Position numbers and translations under genes: made by a program. Of a stretch of 64,000 nt of DNA, positions 44,031 through 54,500 are shown piece by piece; within the stretch, counting starts at the first letter, position 1, and every line of letters begins with the position of its first letter. This DNA is from Nitrosomonas nitrosa. Lineage in GTDB: Bacteria > Pseudomonadota > Gammaproteobacteria > Burkholderiales > Nitrosomonadaceae. The stretch spans positions 1 to 64,000 of the forward strand of contig NZ_QAOO01000001.1 in NCBI RefSeq assembly GCF_003051105.1. Direction: 5' to 3'. Below the pieces are notes generated by a model. It ran no database searches. It was not told where the DNA came from and saw only the letters and a program-made list of their open reading frames with translations.

Positions 44031-44395
44031 TCTATCGAAGATGACTTATTATTAGTTACTCGATTAAAAATCCTCGAACATGCAAAAATATTTTAATGCT
44101 TTGATCTTTGATTCTGGTCGGGTATGTTAAACTTTGATTAATTAATAACAGTGATAATATTTTTGTTGTTGGGAATGCAAATAGAAATCAGCTAAAAAAT
44201 AATAATAACAATAGTGTAATGGGCAATAAGCTATTCTTTAAAGAAAAGCGCACAGTTCGCCCCAATCAAAAATCACAAAATGAATCTACTCTTCTTTTCC
44301 TAATTTGCTCTTGCTGATATCGAAAATAATCACAATGTGTTACACGCCTTACGCATTCCAAGCTTGCTTTCCTTGTCGCTTTGAACACATAAAGC
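44031..44395. other. AT-rich leader upstream of the histidine operon
   Basis: 365 bp, strongly AT-rich in its middle. It presumably holds the hisC promoter. No attenuator-like run of His codons and no clear terminator hairpin was seen by eye. Confidence 0.4.
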
Positions 44396-45484
44396 ATGTC
44401 TAATCTGCCTGAAAGTATCATTCGTCCGGAAATCGTTGCCTTATCTGCTTATCATGTGCCGCCGGCAGAAGGCATGATAAAACTGGATGCGATGGAAAAT
44501 CCCTATGCCTTGCCATTGATTCTACGAGAAGAAATTTCGCAGTTAGCAGAGGATGCACGCATTAATCGTTATCCTGATCCCAGTGCTGCCCCGCTCAAGA
44601 CGATCTTGAAGGAAACATTGTCTATTCCTGCGGAAATGTCGGTTATGCTGGGGAATGGTTCGGATGAAATCATTCAAATCATCGCGCTTGCTACTGCCAA
44701 GCCTGGTGCCGTATTGATGGGGGTTGATCCGGGTTTTGCCATGTTCCGTATCATCGCAACTTTTTGCGGAATGAATTATGTTGGTGTGCCGTTGTCAGCC
44801 GATTTCTCCCTTGACTTGGAAGCTATGCTGGCTGCGATCGATCAACACCAGCCCGCGGTTATTTTTTTGGCTTATCCCAATAACCCAAGTGGGAATTTAT
44901 TCGATACCGAGGCAATTTGCCGCATCATTGAAGCTACCCCGGGCATTGTTGTCGTCGACGAGGCTTATCACGCTTTTGCCGATGCAAGTTTTATAGAGAA
45001 ACTGATGGAGTATCCCAATCTTTTGTTGATGCGTACCCTATCCAAATTGGGATTGGCAGGATTGAGGCTAGGCATGCTGGTTGGCAGAGCGGAGTGGCTG
45101 ACACAATTCGAGAAGCTGCGCTTGCCTTATAATGTCGGCATTTTGACGCAATTGATCGTGGAGAGAGTACTTCAACATTATGATATCTTGTTGGAGCAAG
45201 CAGCCTCTATCAAGGCCGAGCGCGCTATTTTGAGAGCGCGGTTGGCAACGATGGGGGAGGTGGAAGTTTTTCCATCCGATGCGAACTTTGTTTTATTCCG
45301 GCTTAATGAGGCGAGCCGGGTTTTTCAGGAACTGCAGCGGCATGGGATATTAATCAAAAACCTTGATGGCACTCATCCCTTATTAACAAATTGCTTAAGA
45401 GTGACCGTAGGTACACCTGATGAGAATACACAATTTTGCAAGACCTTGCGCCGCATACTTGAAAAACCTTTGCAACTGGCCTGA
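44396..45484 (+). CDS. hisC: Histidinol-phosphate aminotransferase
   Basis: 362 aa, family length. Class I/II PLP aminotransferase: imidazole-acetol phosphate to histidinol phosphate. The family opening is [22 protein letters not shown] binds cofactor phosphate. YPNNPSGN and [10 protein letters not shown] supply the Asp and Tyr at the pyridine ring, and the Schiff-base Lys is in [15 protein letters not shown]. An Arg in [13 protein letters not shown] binds the substrate. First gene of the his cluster here; hisG and hisD are not in the window, so the operon head differs from beta-proteobacterial clusters that carry hisG-hisD-hisC. Confidence 0.95.
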   Translation: MSNLPESIIRPEIVALSAYHVPPAEGMIKLDAMENPYALPLILREEISQLAEDARINRYPDPSAAPLKTILKETLSIPAEMSVMLGNGSDEIIQIIALATAKPGAVLMGVDPGFAMFRIIATFCGMNYVGVPLSADFSLDLEAMLAAIDQHQPAVIFLAYPNNPSGNLFDTEAICRIIEATPGIVVVDEAYHAFADASFIEKLMEYPNLLLMRTLSKLGLAGLRLGMLVGRAEWLTQFEKLRLPYNVGILTQLIVERVLQHYDILLEQAASIKAERAILRARLATMGEVEVFPSDANFVLFRLNEASRVFQELQRHGILIKNLDGTHPLLTNCLRVTVGTPDENTQFCKTLRRILEKPLQLA

Positions 45485-45513
45485 TCACAACACATAATCT
45501 GCGAAACTGTTCT

Positions 45514-46101
45514 ATGCGGCAAGCCCAAGTCACAAGAAATACGCTGGAAACCCAAATTACTGTTGAGGTCAACCTAGATGGCACAGGTCAGGTGATGCTG
45601 GATACCGGTGTGCCCTTTCTGGATCATATGCTTGATCAAATTGCACGGCATGGATTGATCGATCTTAAAATAAAAGCAAAGGGTGATTTGCATATCGATG
45701 CGCATCATACTGTTGAAGATATCGGTATTACATTGGGACAGGCCCTCGCACAAGCCTATGGCAACAAGAAAGGATTGCGTCGCTATGGACATGCCTATGT
45801 GCCTCTTGATGAGGCATTGTCGCGTGTGGTGATCGATTTATCCGGACGTCCCGGTATGGTCTATCATGTTGAATTTGTCCGCGCACGCATCGGTGATTTC
45901 GATGTCGATCTCGTGCATGAGTTTTTCCAGGGTCTTGTCAACCATGCCATGATGACTTTGCACATCGATAATCTCACTGGCCATAACGCGCATCATCAGG
46001 CAGAAACCATTTTTAAGGCGTTTGGACGGGCTTTGCGCATGGCCATAGAAGCCGATCCCCGTGCCGCTGATGTCATTCCTTCCACAAAAGGCTCTTTGTA
46101 A
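45514..46101 (+). CDS. hisB: Imidazoleglycerol-phosphate dehydratase
   Basis: 195 aa, single-function form (no N-terminal phosphatase as in E. coli HisB). It dehydrates imidazoleglycerol phosphate to imidazole-acetol phosphate. Two His-rich metal motifs are present: [11 protein letters not shown] near residue 69 and [20 protein letters not shown] near 151. The family start is RNTLETQI with [17 protein letters not shown] (conserved Glu and His region). Begins 29 nt after hisC. Histidinol phosphatase must be encoded elsewhere. Confidence 0.96.
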   Translation: MRQAQVTRNTLETQITVEVNLDGTGQVMLDTGVPFLDHMLDQIARHGLIDLKIKAKGDLHIDAHHTVEDIGITLGQALAQAYGNKKGLRRYGHAYVPLDEALSRVVIDLSGRPGMVYHVEFVRARIGDFDVDLVHEFFQGLVNHAMMTLHIDNLTGHNAHHQAETIFKAFGRALRMAIEADPRAADVIPSTKGSL

Positions 46102-46122
46102 ACACCCCTAACTATTTCAAGT

Positions 46123-46773
46123 ATGATTGATATCGCCATTGTTGATTACGGGATGGGTAATTTACGTTCGGTATCAAAAGCACTCGAACATGTCATGCCG
46201 CATGCTTCGATTGTGGTGACCAACGACCCCATAGTCGTCCAAAAAGCAGCGCGCGTCGTTGTTCCCGGGCAGGGTGCAATGCCAAACTGCATGCATGAAC
46301 TTACCACACGCGGACTCAAGCAAGCAGTACTCGAAGCAGCAGAAAATAAACCATTTCTTGGTATTTGCATCGGTTTACAAATGCTGTTTGACGAGAGTGA
46401 AGAAGGCAATGTAAACGGCCTGGGTATTTTGCCGGGAAAGGTGCGTCATTTTCCGCATGATACGATGTTTGATGCTGAGAAAAACAAGCTCAAGGTGCCA
46501 CATATGGGCTGGAACCAAGTGCATCAGACAATCGAGCATCCTTTGTGGGAGGGCATCGCCAATGATGCGCGCTTCTATTTTGTTCACAGCTATTATGTAG
46601 AAGCGGCGCATCCCGAAGTGACGGCAGCTTATACACGGTATCCCACGCCATTTACTTGCGCGGTTGCTAAGGATAATATTTTTGCGGTTCAGTTTCACCC
46701 CGAGAAAAGCCATCTGGCTGGATTGACGCTATTGAGCAATTTTGCCAAATGGGAGCCCGAATCATTCGCATGA
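46123..46773 (+). CDS. hisH: Imidazole glycerol phosphate synthase, glutamine amidotransferase subunit
   Basis: 216 aa. Class I glutamine amidotransferase that supplies ammonia to HisF through the barrel. Nucleophile Cys in FLGICIGLQMLFD; His and Glu in FAVQFHPEKSHLAG. N-terminus IAIVDYGMGNLRSV and the oxyanion segment VVPGQGAMPNCM are typical. Located 21 nt after hisB. Confidence 0.96.
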   Translation: MIDIAIVDYGMGNLRSVSKALEHVMPHASIVVTNDPIVVQKAARVVVPGQGAMPNCMHELTTRGLKQAVLEAAENKPFLGICIGLQMLFDESEEGNVNGLGILPGKVRHFPHDTMFDAEKNKLKVPHMGWNQVHQTIEHPLWEGIANDARFYFVHSYYVEAAHPEVTAAYTRYPTPFTCAVAKDNIFAVQFHPEKSHLAGLTLLSNFAKWEPESFA

Positions 46774-46841
46774 TCCGATTCATTGAATAGATGGCTTTTT
46801 GAGTCTGTTTTTATTTTTCATTTAATTAGTCCTGACAACAT

Positions 46842-47597
46842 ATGCTGATTATTCCTGCAATAGACCTCAAAGATGGGCAATGTGTACGTCTCAAACAAGG
46901 CGTTATGGAAGATGCCACGATTTTTTCAGATAACCCTGATGCTGTCGCAAAGCATTGGCTGGAGCAAGGCGCGCGGCGATTGCATCTCGTCGACTTGAAT
47001 GGTGCTTTTGCCGGAAAGCCTAAGAATGAGTCAGCGATACGTGCCATCGTCAAAGCTATTGACGGCAGTATTCCAATTCAGCTTGGCGGAGGTATTCGTG
47101 ATCTAGAGACGATCGAACGCTACCTCGATAGTGGTATTACCTATGTCATCATCGGTACGGCTGCTGTCAAAATTCCAGGGTTTCTTCATGATGCTTGCTA
47201 TGCATTCCCAGGTCAGATTATGGTGGGACTTGACGCCAAAGAGGGAAAAGTCGCAGTAGACGGTTGGTCGAAAGTGACGGGGCACGATGTTGTCGATTTG
47301 GCAAAAAAATTTGAGGATTATGGCGTAGAAGCCATTATTTATACGGATATTGGTCGCGATGGCATGCTTACCGGCATCAATATAGAAGCAACGGTTGCGT
47401 TAGCGCGCGAACTGACGGTGCCAGTTGTAGCCAGCGGTGGTATTACCAATATAGACGATATCAAGACGCTTTGTGAAATCGAATCGGAAGGCATCATGGG
47501 GGCCATCACAGGCCGGGCGATCTATGAAGGTTCCTTGAATTTTAAAGAAGCACAGCTTTTAGCTGACAAGCTGAGCGAAATAGCCTACGAAAAATAA
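46842..47597 (+). CDS. hisA: Phosphoribosylformimino-5-aminoimidazole carboxamide ribotide isomerase
   Basis: 251 aa (beta/alpha)8 barrel. Catalytic Asp near residue 8 in [17 protein letters not shown] and the second in [16 protein letters not shown]. Phosphate-binding loops [14 protein letters not shown] and [14 protein letters not shown]. It lies 68 nt after hisH and 204 nt before hisF. That larger gap contains no ORF; a minor internal promoter is possible. Confidence 0.96.
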   Translation: MLIIPAIDLKDGQCVRLKQGVMEDATIFSDNPDAVAKHWLEQGARRLHLVDLNGAFAGKPKNESAIRAIVKAIDGSIPIQLGGGIRDLETIERYLDSGITYVIIGTAAVKIPGFLHDACYAFPGQIMVGLDAKEGKVAVDGWSKVTGHDVVDLAKKFEDYGVEAIIYTDIGRDGMLTGINIEATVALARELTVPVVASGGITNIDDIKTLCEIESEGIMGAITGRAIYEGSLNFKEAQLLADKLSEIAYEK

Positions 47598-47801
47598 TAC
47601 GGTAACATGTATTGAATTCAAAAGTCTGCTATCGTTTCACGCTAATATTATCCAACAGGCAAATCGTAGCTGCGTAAGCTTGTTCTCTATCCATTGCTGA
47701 TTTTGACCGGTCTTGCCGCAAATTGTACGGTACCGTAATCCTTTCTCATAAACATGTTTCTTCCTTATTCCAACTTTCTACTTTAAAAGGTTTCTAGCTT
47801 C

Positions 47802-48578
47802 ATGGGTCTTGCTAAGCGTATTATTCCTTGCCTCGATGTTAATAATGGGCGCGTCGTCAAAGGTGTTAATTTCGTTTCACTCCGTGATGCGGGAGATCCT
47901 GTCGAAATTGCTCGCCGCTATGATGAACAAGGCGCAGATGAACTGGTATTTCTGGACATTACCGCAAGTGCTGATAATCGTGATTTGATTTTGCACGTCA
48001 TAGAAGAAGTGGCCGCTCAGGTTTTTATTCCACTGACTGTCGGAGGTGGTGTACGCAAAGTGGAGGATGTGCGTAGATTGCTCAATGCGGGGGCCGATAA
48101 GGTGAGTATCAACACCTCTGCCGTGATCAACCCGCGGCTGGTAGCAGATGCCTCCGGTCATTACGGTTCACAATGTATCGTAGTCGCAATCGATGCCAAA
48201 CAAGTTACCGATGATCAGGATGGTCGCCCGCGTTGGGAGGTATTTACCCATGGCGGCCGCAAGGCGACGGGTCTGGATGCGATCGAATGGGCGGGCAAAA
48301 TGCAGTCGCTGGGTGCAGGAGAAATTTTGCTAACGAGTATGGATCGAGATGGAACGCGTAATGGTTTTGATCTGGCTTTAACGCGAGCGATTTCAGAGGC
48401 TATCGATGTGCCTGTGATCGCAAGCGGTGGTGTGGGCAGTTTGGATCACCTGGTTGACGGTATTCTACAAGGGCATGCTGATGCAGTATTGGCAGCGAGT
48501 ATTTTTCACTATGGTCAGCATACTATTCAGGAAGCCAAAGAATATTTAGCAAAATATGGAATTGAAGTTCGTTTGTAA
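47802..48578 (+). CDS. hisF: Imidazole glycerol phosphate synthase, cyclase subunit
   Basis: 258 aa barrel. Catalytic Asp11 in [18 protein letters not shown] and Asp near 130 in [10 protein letters not shown]; the segment [15 protein letters not shown] and the phosphate loop [27 protein letters not shown] are typical. Works with HisH. An RBS-like AAAGG precedes the start. hisI follows 44 nt later. Confidence 0.96.
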   Translation: MGLAKRIIPCLDVNNGRVVKGVNFVSLRDAGDPVEIARRYDEQGADELVFLDITASADNRDLILHVIEEVAAQVFIPLTVGGGVRKVEDVRRLLNAGADKVSINTSAVINPRLVADASGHYGSQCIVVAIDAKQVTDDQDGRPRWEVFTHGGRKATGLDAIEWAGKMQSLGAGEILLTSMDRDGTRNGFDLALTRAISEAIDVPVIASGGVGSLDHLVDGILQGHADAVLAASIFHYGQHTIQEAKEYLAKYGIEVRL

Positions 48579-48622
48579 TACTCCAATCAAAATTGAGTGA
48601 TACCTTATCGAGATGAGCGCTT

Positions 48623-49012
48623 ATGTCGGATACTTGGCTTAACAAAATAAACTGGTCTGCGGATGGATTGGTGCCCGTTATTGCACAGGATGAAAAGAGC
48701 GGAAAAGTGCTGATGGTGGCGTGGATGAATCGGGAAGCGATTAAATTGACTGCGGAAACAGGTCAAGCTGTCTATTGGTCTCGCTCCCGCAAAAAAATTT
48801 GGCATAAAGGCGAAGAATCAGGTCATGTGCAAAAAGTGAAAGCGATTTATCTAGACTGTGACGAGGACGTGATCCTGCTCACTGTTGAGCAAGTCGGTGG
48901 GATTGCGTGCCATACGGGTAGAGAAAGCTGCTTTTTTAATAAACTGGAGGGAGATCAATGGGTGGTCGTGACACCTGTAATCAAAGATCCTACGGAGATC
49001 TACCAGCAATGA
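48623..49012 (+). CDS. hisI: Phosphoribosyl-AMP cyclohydrolase
   Basis: 129 aa, single-function form. Opens the purine ring of PR-AMP. Metal-binding region [28 protein letters not shown] contains the zinc Cys residues and the Asp cluster for magnesium. Family start [21 protein letters not shown] with [19 protein letters not shown]. Its TGA overlaps the hisE ATG by ATGA (49009-49012), giving translational coupling. Confidence 0.95.
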   Translation: MSDTWLNKINWSADGLVPVIAQDEKSGKVLMVAWMNREAIKLTAETGQAVYWSRSRKKIWHKGEESGHVQKVKAIYLDCDEDVILLTVEQVGGIACHTGRESCFFNKLEGDQWVVVTPVIKDPTEIYQQ

Positions 49013-49338
49013 GCGATTTAACCATTCTCGATCGTTTGGCGGAAACACTCGAGGCACGTAAGCGTGCAGATCCTGCGAGCTCCTATGTTGCAAAGCTACT
49101 CACTGGTGGTCAGGATAAAATACTCAAGAAAATTGCCGAAGAAGCAGCGGAGACCATCATGGCTTCAAAAGACGGCGATATGAAACATCTTGTTTATGAA
49201 GTGGCTGATTTGTGGTTTCATAGTCTGGTATTGCTGGCGCATCATGGATTGAAACCTGGCGATGTATTACATGAATTGGAACGGCGAGAGGGTGTTTCCG
49301 GTATCGAAGAGAAACAATCACGTAAAATGGAGCGATGA
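49009..49338 (+). CDS. hisE: Phosphoribosyl-ATP pyrophosphatase
   Basis: 109 aa from ATG 49009, overlapping the hisI stop. Hydrolyses PR-ATP to PR-AMP. MazG-like helical motif [16 protein letters not shown] with [19 protein letters not shown]-terminus [25 protein letters not shown]. Here hisI and hisE are separate genes, unlike the fused E. coli HisI. Its stop overlaps the first possible hinT start (ATGA at 49335-49338). Confidence 0.95.
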   Translation: MSDLTILDRLAETLEARKRADPASSYVAKLLTGGQDKILKKIAEEAAETIMASKDGDMKHLVYEVADLWFHSLVLLAHHGLKPGDVLHELERREGVSGIEEKQSRKMER

Positions 49339-49340
49339 AA

Positions 49341-49694
49341 ATGGGAGAATGTATCTTTTGTAAGATAACCCAAGGCGAGATTCCGGCGAGCAAAGTTTAT
49401 GAGGATCAAGATTTTATCGCTTTTCATGACATTCATCCTGCTGCACCTGTGCATTTTTTACTGATACCCAAGCAACATATCGCTTCATTGTATGAGGTAG
49501 GTGAAATGGATCAATCATTGTTGGGTAAAATGCTTTGGCTGGTTCCTCAATTGGCTAAGCGGCAGGGTTGCGAGAACGGTTTCCGGACGATTATCAATAC
49601 GGGACGCGTAGGTGGGCAAGAAGTATTTCATCTCCATATCCATATTATTGGCGGAAAAGACCGCTTGCCGACGATGATTCATCATGGGCAATAA
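49341..49694 (+). CDS. hinT: HIT-family nucleotide-binding protein HinT
   Basis: 117 aa from ATG 49341, chosen because GGAG (49329-49332) sits 8 nt upstream; ATG 49335, overlapping the hisE stop, is the alternative. Purine nucleoside phosphoramidase. The histidine triad is HLHIHIIGG near residue 100, preceded by GGQEVF. The N-terminus CIFCKITQGEIPASKVYEDQ is typical, with a Cys pair that may bind zinc. The neighbourhood hisE-hinT-tatA is common in betaproteobacteria. Confidence 0.94.
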   Translation: MGECIFCKITQGEIPASKVYEDQDFIAFHDIHPAAPVHFLLIPKQHIASLYEVGEMDQSLLGKMLWLVPQLAKRQGCENGFRTIINTGRVGGQEVFHLHIHIIGGKDRLPTMIHHGQ

Positions 49695-49715
49695 ATTTTC
49701 TTGAGGGTTAACGAA

Positions 49716-49949
49716 ATGGGAACATTCAGTATTTGGCATTGGTTGGTCGTACTGGCAATCGTGGTACTGGTTTTTGGTACGAAAAAACTGCGTAATCTCG
49801 GCAGTGATCTTGGCAATGCAGTCAGAGGGTTCAAAGAAGGGATGAAGGGTGCTGAGGAGGATACAACGCCCCCGCCTTCACATTCTCAACAGATTACAAA
49901 CCATACAGTCGAAGCTGAAATCAAAGAGAAAAATCAGACCAAGCTCTGA
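49716..49949 (+). CDS. tatA: Sec-independent translocase subunit TatA
   Basis: 77 aa from ATG 49716 with GAGGG at 49703. Single N-terminal transmembrane helix ([18 protein letters not shown]), hinge Gly, then the amphipathic helix [19 protein letters not shown], and an acidic then polar disordered tail. TatA forms the size-variable pore for folded proteins with twin-arginine signals. Located 21 nt after hinT; tatB and tatC follow. Confidence 0.95.
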   Translation: MGTFSIWHWLVVLAIVVLVFGTKKLRNLGSDLGNAVRGFKEGMKGAEEDTTPPPSHSQQITNHTVEAEIKEKNQTKL

Positions 49950-50011
49950 GCGACTTGTATTTGCTTTGGTGGAAGGCTCTGGGAGAGAGACTGTTTTGAC
50001 GGAAATTCTGC

Positions 50012-50434
50012 ATGTTTGATATCAGCTTTCTGGAAATGCTGATCATTTCAATCGTTGCGCTCGTAGTGATTGGGCCTGAGCGGCTTCCTCGTGTCGCGCG
50101 GACCGTCGGTCATCTTCTTGGGCGTGCACGGCGTTATGTCGACAATGTCAAAAATGATATCCGGCATGAAATCGAACTCGATGAATTAAAGCGTCTAAAA
50201 GAGTCCGTGCATGAAACAACGCGTTCTATCGAACAATCAGTCAGGAAAGAATTCGATGAGTTGCGAGCGGATGTCGATATGAATAAGGCTGAGAACAGGT
50301 CCTCCCTTACGGTGACTGAAGGGACTGAGAACAAGCACGCAGGTGGGCTTTCTCAAAGTGTATCTGACAGTCAACGCCCATCTGCCGCACTGCAACAGAC
50401 ACCTGAATCAACTAAAAATCCACCAAAATCTTAA
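50012..50434 (+). CDS. tatB: Sec-independent translocase subunit TatB
   Basis: 140 aa. N-terminal membrane helix with the TatB-type start MFDISFLEMLIISIVALVVIGPERLPRVART, including the conserved Glu, Gly-Pro and Arg-Leu-Pro. A long helical region follows (RRYVDNVKNDIRHEIELDEL), then a Ser/Pro/Gln-rich tail. TatB binds TatC in the receptor complex. Located 62 nt after tatA. Confidence 0.95.
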   Translation: MFDISFLEMLIISIVALVVIGPERLPRVARTVGHLLGRARRYVDNVKNDIRHEIELDELKRLKESVHETTRSIEQSVRKEFDELRADVDMNKAENRSSLTVTEGTENKHAGGLSQSVSDSQRPSAALQQTPESTKNPPKS

Positions 50435-50558
50435 AAAAATATTACGTGGGTTGTATTAGCCAAGCAAATTTCTTGCTAATCTAACCGCTGAGATTGACCC
50501 CGATCATCCCTTCAGTGATTTACCGGATGATCTCATCAAGCCGTTTCATCATGAGCAT

Positions 50559-51341
50559 ATGAATGACGAGAGTACTTTTATTTCGCACCTGGTTGAGTTG
50601 CGCGCCCGGTTAGTGCGGGCTTTTACCGTGATCGTGCTGGGTTTTTTGCCCTGCGCCTATTTTGCGCGCGATCTTTATACCATCTTGGCGCAGCCTTTAT
50701 TGGAGAAACTGCCGTTGGGGGGGCAAATGATTGCGACTGCAGTGGCAACCCCCTTTTTTATTCCGATGCAGGTGGCTTTGATGACTGCTTTCGTCGTCAC
50801 GCTGCCTCATACACTTTATCAAGTCTGGGCTTTCGTTGCCCCCGGTCTGTATTCACATGAGAAACGCTTGTTTTTGCCGCTGGTATTCGCAAGCAGTCTG
50901 TTGTTTTTCTTAGGCATGGCCTTTGCTTATTTTGCTGCATTGCCACTAGTATTTGAGTTTATTATATTTTTTGCCCCCGATGGCGTGGCAGTGATGACTG
51001 ATATCGGTGAATACCTCAGCTTTGTGCTCACCATGTTTCTGACCTTCGGCATCGCATTCGAGGTACCCGTATTTGTCGTAGTACTGGCCCGAACGGGGGC
51101 GATTTCGCTGACAAAACTGAAAGAAGTGCGCGCTTATGTGTTGGTGGGCGCGTTTGTAATTGGTGCAATTTTTACACCACCCGATGTCATTTCCCAATTT
51201 CTGCTGGCAGTACCCCTCTATTTGCTTTATGAACTGGGAATTTTTCTAGCAGGATTGACTAACAAGCCAGCTGGTGCGGATTTGGATAAACCCTTGGTTG
51301 ATAACGCTCATAAGCCTGCTGCCAAAGAAAAAGATTTTTGA
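50559..51341 (+). CDS. tatC: Sec-independent translocase subunit TatC
   Basis: 260 aa from ATG 50559 (MNDESTFISHLVELRARLVRA). Six-helix receptor for twin-arginine signals; the family motif FISHLVELRARL, then FFIPMQVALMTAFVVTLPHTLYQVWAFVAPGLY and the conserved Glu in FLSFVLTMFLTFGIAFEVPVF are visible. The C-terminal tail is polar. The frame upstream is open back to 50460 without a usual start codon and reads like an acidic peptide (see findings). It lies 124 nt after tatB. Confidence 0.95.
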   Translation: MNDESTFISHLVELRARLVRAFTVIVLGFLPCAYFARDLYTILAQPLLEKLPLGGQMIATAVATPFFIPMQVALMTAFVVTLPHTLYQVWAFVAPGLYSHEKRLFLPLVFASSLLFFLGMAFAYFAALPLVFEFIIFFAPDGVAVMTDIGEYLSFVLTMFLTFGIAFEVPVFVVVLARTGAISLTKLKEVRAYVLVGAFVIGAIFTPPDVISQFLLAVPLYLLYELGIFLAGLTNKPAGADLDKPLVDNAHKPAAKEKDF

Positions 51342-51545
51342 CCTGAAGTAGTCTGCATCTGCCTCCAAGTGCTTCAACCCCCTGTTAAGTCTTGGAAAGA
51401 GCGATGATGTTGCAGGAAAAGATAGAGCTATCGGTAGTCAGTTTAGATTTTCTAACCGCTTCAGGATACGCTTTAAAGCTGTAGAAATTTCCGTAGAATC
51501 AGATCAGTGAAAATATCGGATCAGAGATTCTTAATTGAAATACGA

Positions 51546-54500
51546 ATGCACATAATCAAACTCATATTTATCGTTTTCTTGCTGTTTGGGGTAGGAGTCG
51601 ATATTGGACATAGCAAAGCGAGCGAGCTTGCCAGCCAGCTTCAATCTATCCAGTCTAAGCTTGAAACGGTGAGTAGCGGCGATGAAACACCGCAGAAAAA
51701 GAAGCTGAAAGAAATTTACCTCAATACGCAACAAGTTTTACTCGATCACCAGGAGTATCTCGATAAAACACAGCTTTATACCGAGCAGCTAAAAAAGTAC
51801 CCTCAGCAGCTTGAAGCGCTTAGGAAGCAGAAAAGCAAGACGACTTCTGCACAAATTGATACCGCTCAATTAGCGAAATTATCTCTGCCAGAAATGGAGC
51901 AGCGGTATGTAACCGTACAAGCAAAATTATCGGAACTCCAGAATCAACAGCAAAAACTGATTTCCGAAATTGTTACCCTCCGTCAACGGGCGATCAAGAT
52001 TCGTGAGGAACTGGTAACAACCATTAATGCGCGTAAAGTACTGACTGAAAAGTCATTATCGTCTTCTCCTCACGATATCTCAGATGAGAAAGTTGTCGAT
52101 GCGCAAAAAATACTCCAAGAATATCAGAACCAGGCATTGACAGATAAGATTCGTATGCTGGAGCTCGAAGCATTGGTCTTGCCTCACGCTATCGATATCG
52201 CGACGCTGCAGGAAGATACCGTTTTGAAGCCAGAAATTCATGTCTTGCAGCAAGAAGCGGAGTGGTTAATCAAGCAGATCAACCTCACTAGAAAGAGTGA
52301 GACCGAAAAGGTTGTCGAAAAAACGGGCCAATTGCTGGGTGACGGTAAGTGGCAGCACCCTGCGTTGCTCATGATGGTGAAAAACAACGAAGATCTCGCC
52401 GCTAAGCTCAGTGATTATGCAGAGCGCGCAGCAAATTTGATGATACAAAAAGCGCAGTATGAAAACCGGCTCAATTTGATTACCAGAAATTACGCGACAA
52501 TGCAGCAACGGCTCGAGTTCCAGGAGGAAGATGATGCAGTAGGGACCGAGATCAGAAAACAATTCAAGCAGATCCTATCCAAACCCAATATCCGGAACGC
52601 ACAGAAATTATTGAATAGCGCAAAACTCGAGTTATTCCAGCTCGAGCAAGAAAAGTTGGAGATGCTGAATGATAAAGCTTATTTCAAGAATATGACTGAA
52701 GGGCATGCTATCAATAGCAAAGACCCGGCCTATCAGGCTATTGTCGATGCGTTTCAGGAGCTCAAGAATTCCCGTTTGCATGTCATCGATCAATTCATGG
52801 GTGTCCTGCATTCTTATATCAAGGAATTAGAGTTCTATATTTCGATTCAGACTCAGCTTGTCGAGAAAATTGACCAATATGAGCTGTTACTCAAAGAGAA
52901 TTTGCTCGTTACAAGGAGTGCGAAACCTGTTAGTTTGGAGGTAATCGATGATTTTAATGCGGCGATAAGCTGGCTAGCTTCCAATAAGACCCGATCGGCG
53001 TTGATCAAAGTAATCGATAAAGTCTGGTTGCCTGCTTTGATCATTATGGGTATTTCGCTACTGATTGGATTGATTTTTAGGCTGATTTATTGGCCTCGCT
53101 ATTTGCGCTGGGAAGAAGCGGCTAATGAAGCTTGGGGAAAAGTTAACCAAGATAAGGTGCGTTATCCAGTCGGTATGCTGTTGATCAATCTCGTTCAGTC
53201 TGCGTTGGTTGCTTTACCGTTCATGCTGATTCATGAGGTGCTTCAGCATAGTATCAATACAGAAATCAACCGTGCACTTTCTTTGGTTTTTTATGTGTCG
53301 GCAGTCACCGTTTTTTTCTGGAGTTTTTTACTGCAGCTTTGTCGTCCTGGCGGGCTGCTCGTGAGTCAGTTTGATTGTCACGAAGATTGGGTCAACAAAC
53401 TCTATCATGACGTAAAATTTTACGCCCCCGGTATATGGGTACTCGCGATCGTCATTGGCTTCACGGATGCCCTTACCGATGATGTGGTGCGTAACAGCAT
53501 TGGGCGGGCCGCATTTATCCTGTTATGTATCTGGCTGGCATTGTTTGCTTTGGGTTGGACAGCGATGTCCCGCTCCGGGAAGGCGCTTTATTCCGGAAAA
53601 AGATTGACCCTCATCCAGAATCCTAAACTATGGATGTCACTACTCTTCCTGCAGCAATTCTATATGATCGTTATGGCGGCGAGGGGTTATTACTTTGCTG
53701 CGCTGTATCAAAGCATCCTGATATTCCAATCGATTTCTTGGATAATACTCTGCAGCCTGATTTTTTTCCTCGGTTATCGGAGTCTGTTGATTACGCAGCG
53801 AAGAATTGCTTTTAAACGTGCGCTGGCAAAGCGGGAAGAAATACTTGCGCAACGTGCAACTGCAGGGAGTAGTGAAATCGAATATGTGGATGATAACTAT
53901 ATCGATGTCAAATCAATCAGCAAACAATCCGCGACCCTACTGAAAATCAGCGTATGGGGGGTGTTGCTGGGTGGGTTAAGTGTGATTTGGCTGGAAATGT
54001 TACCCGCCTTCGGGTTTCTGGAAAAAATCATCATCTGGCGTACGTCCACCATGGTCGAAGGCGAAGTGGTGACACGCCTCATTACACTCGAAACATTGCT
54101 GGTCGCGTTGGTTATTTTATCCCTAGTCATTGTGGGAGCGCATAACCTACCAGGTACACTGGAGCTGCTCGTGCTACAACACTTGTCGCTGAATGCCGGA
54201 TCCGGTTACGCAATCACCACATTGCTCAGATATACCATTATCATCATTGGTGTGATGGTGGCTTTCCAGATGATCGGTATGGAATGGTCTAAAATCCAGT
54301 GGCTGGTGGCCGCGCTAGGTGTCGGGTTGGGCTTTGGGTTACAAGAAATTGTAGCCAATTTCGTATCCGGGATCATTCTTTTGTTCGAGCGGCCAATCAG
54401 GATAGGTGATTTGGTGACATTGAACAATGTCACCGGAACGGTCAGCAAGATCAATATTCGCGCGACGACTCTAATTGACCCCGACCGCAAGGAAGTGGTT

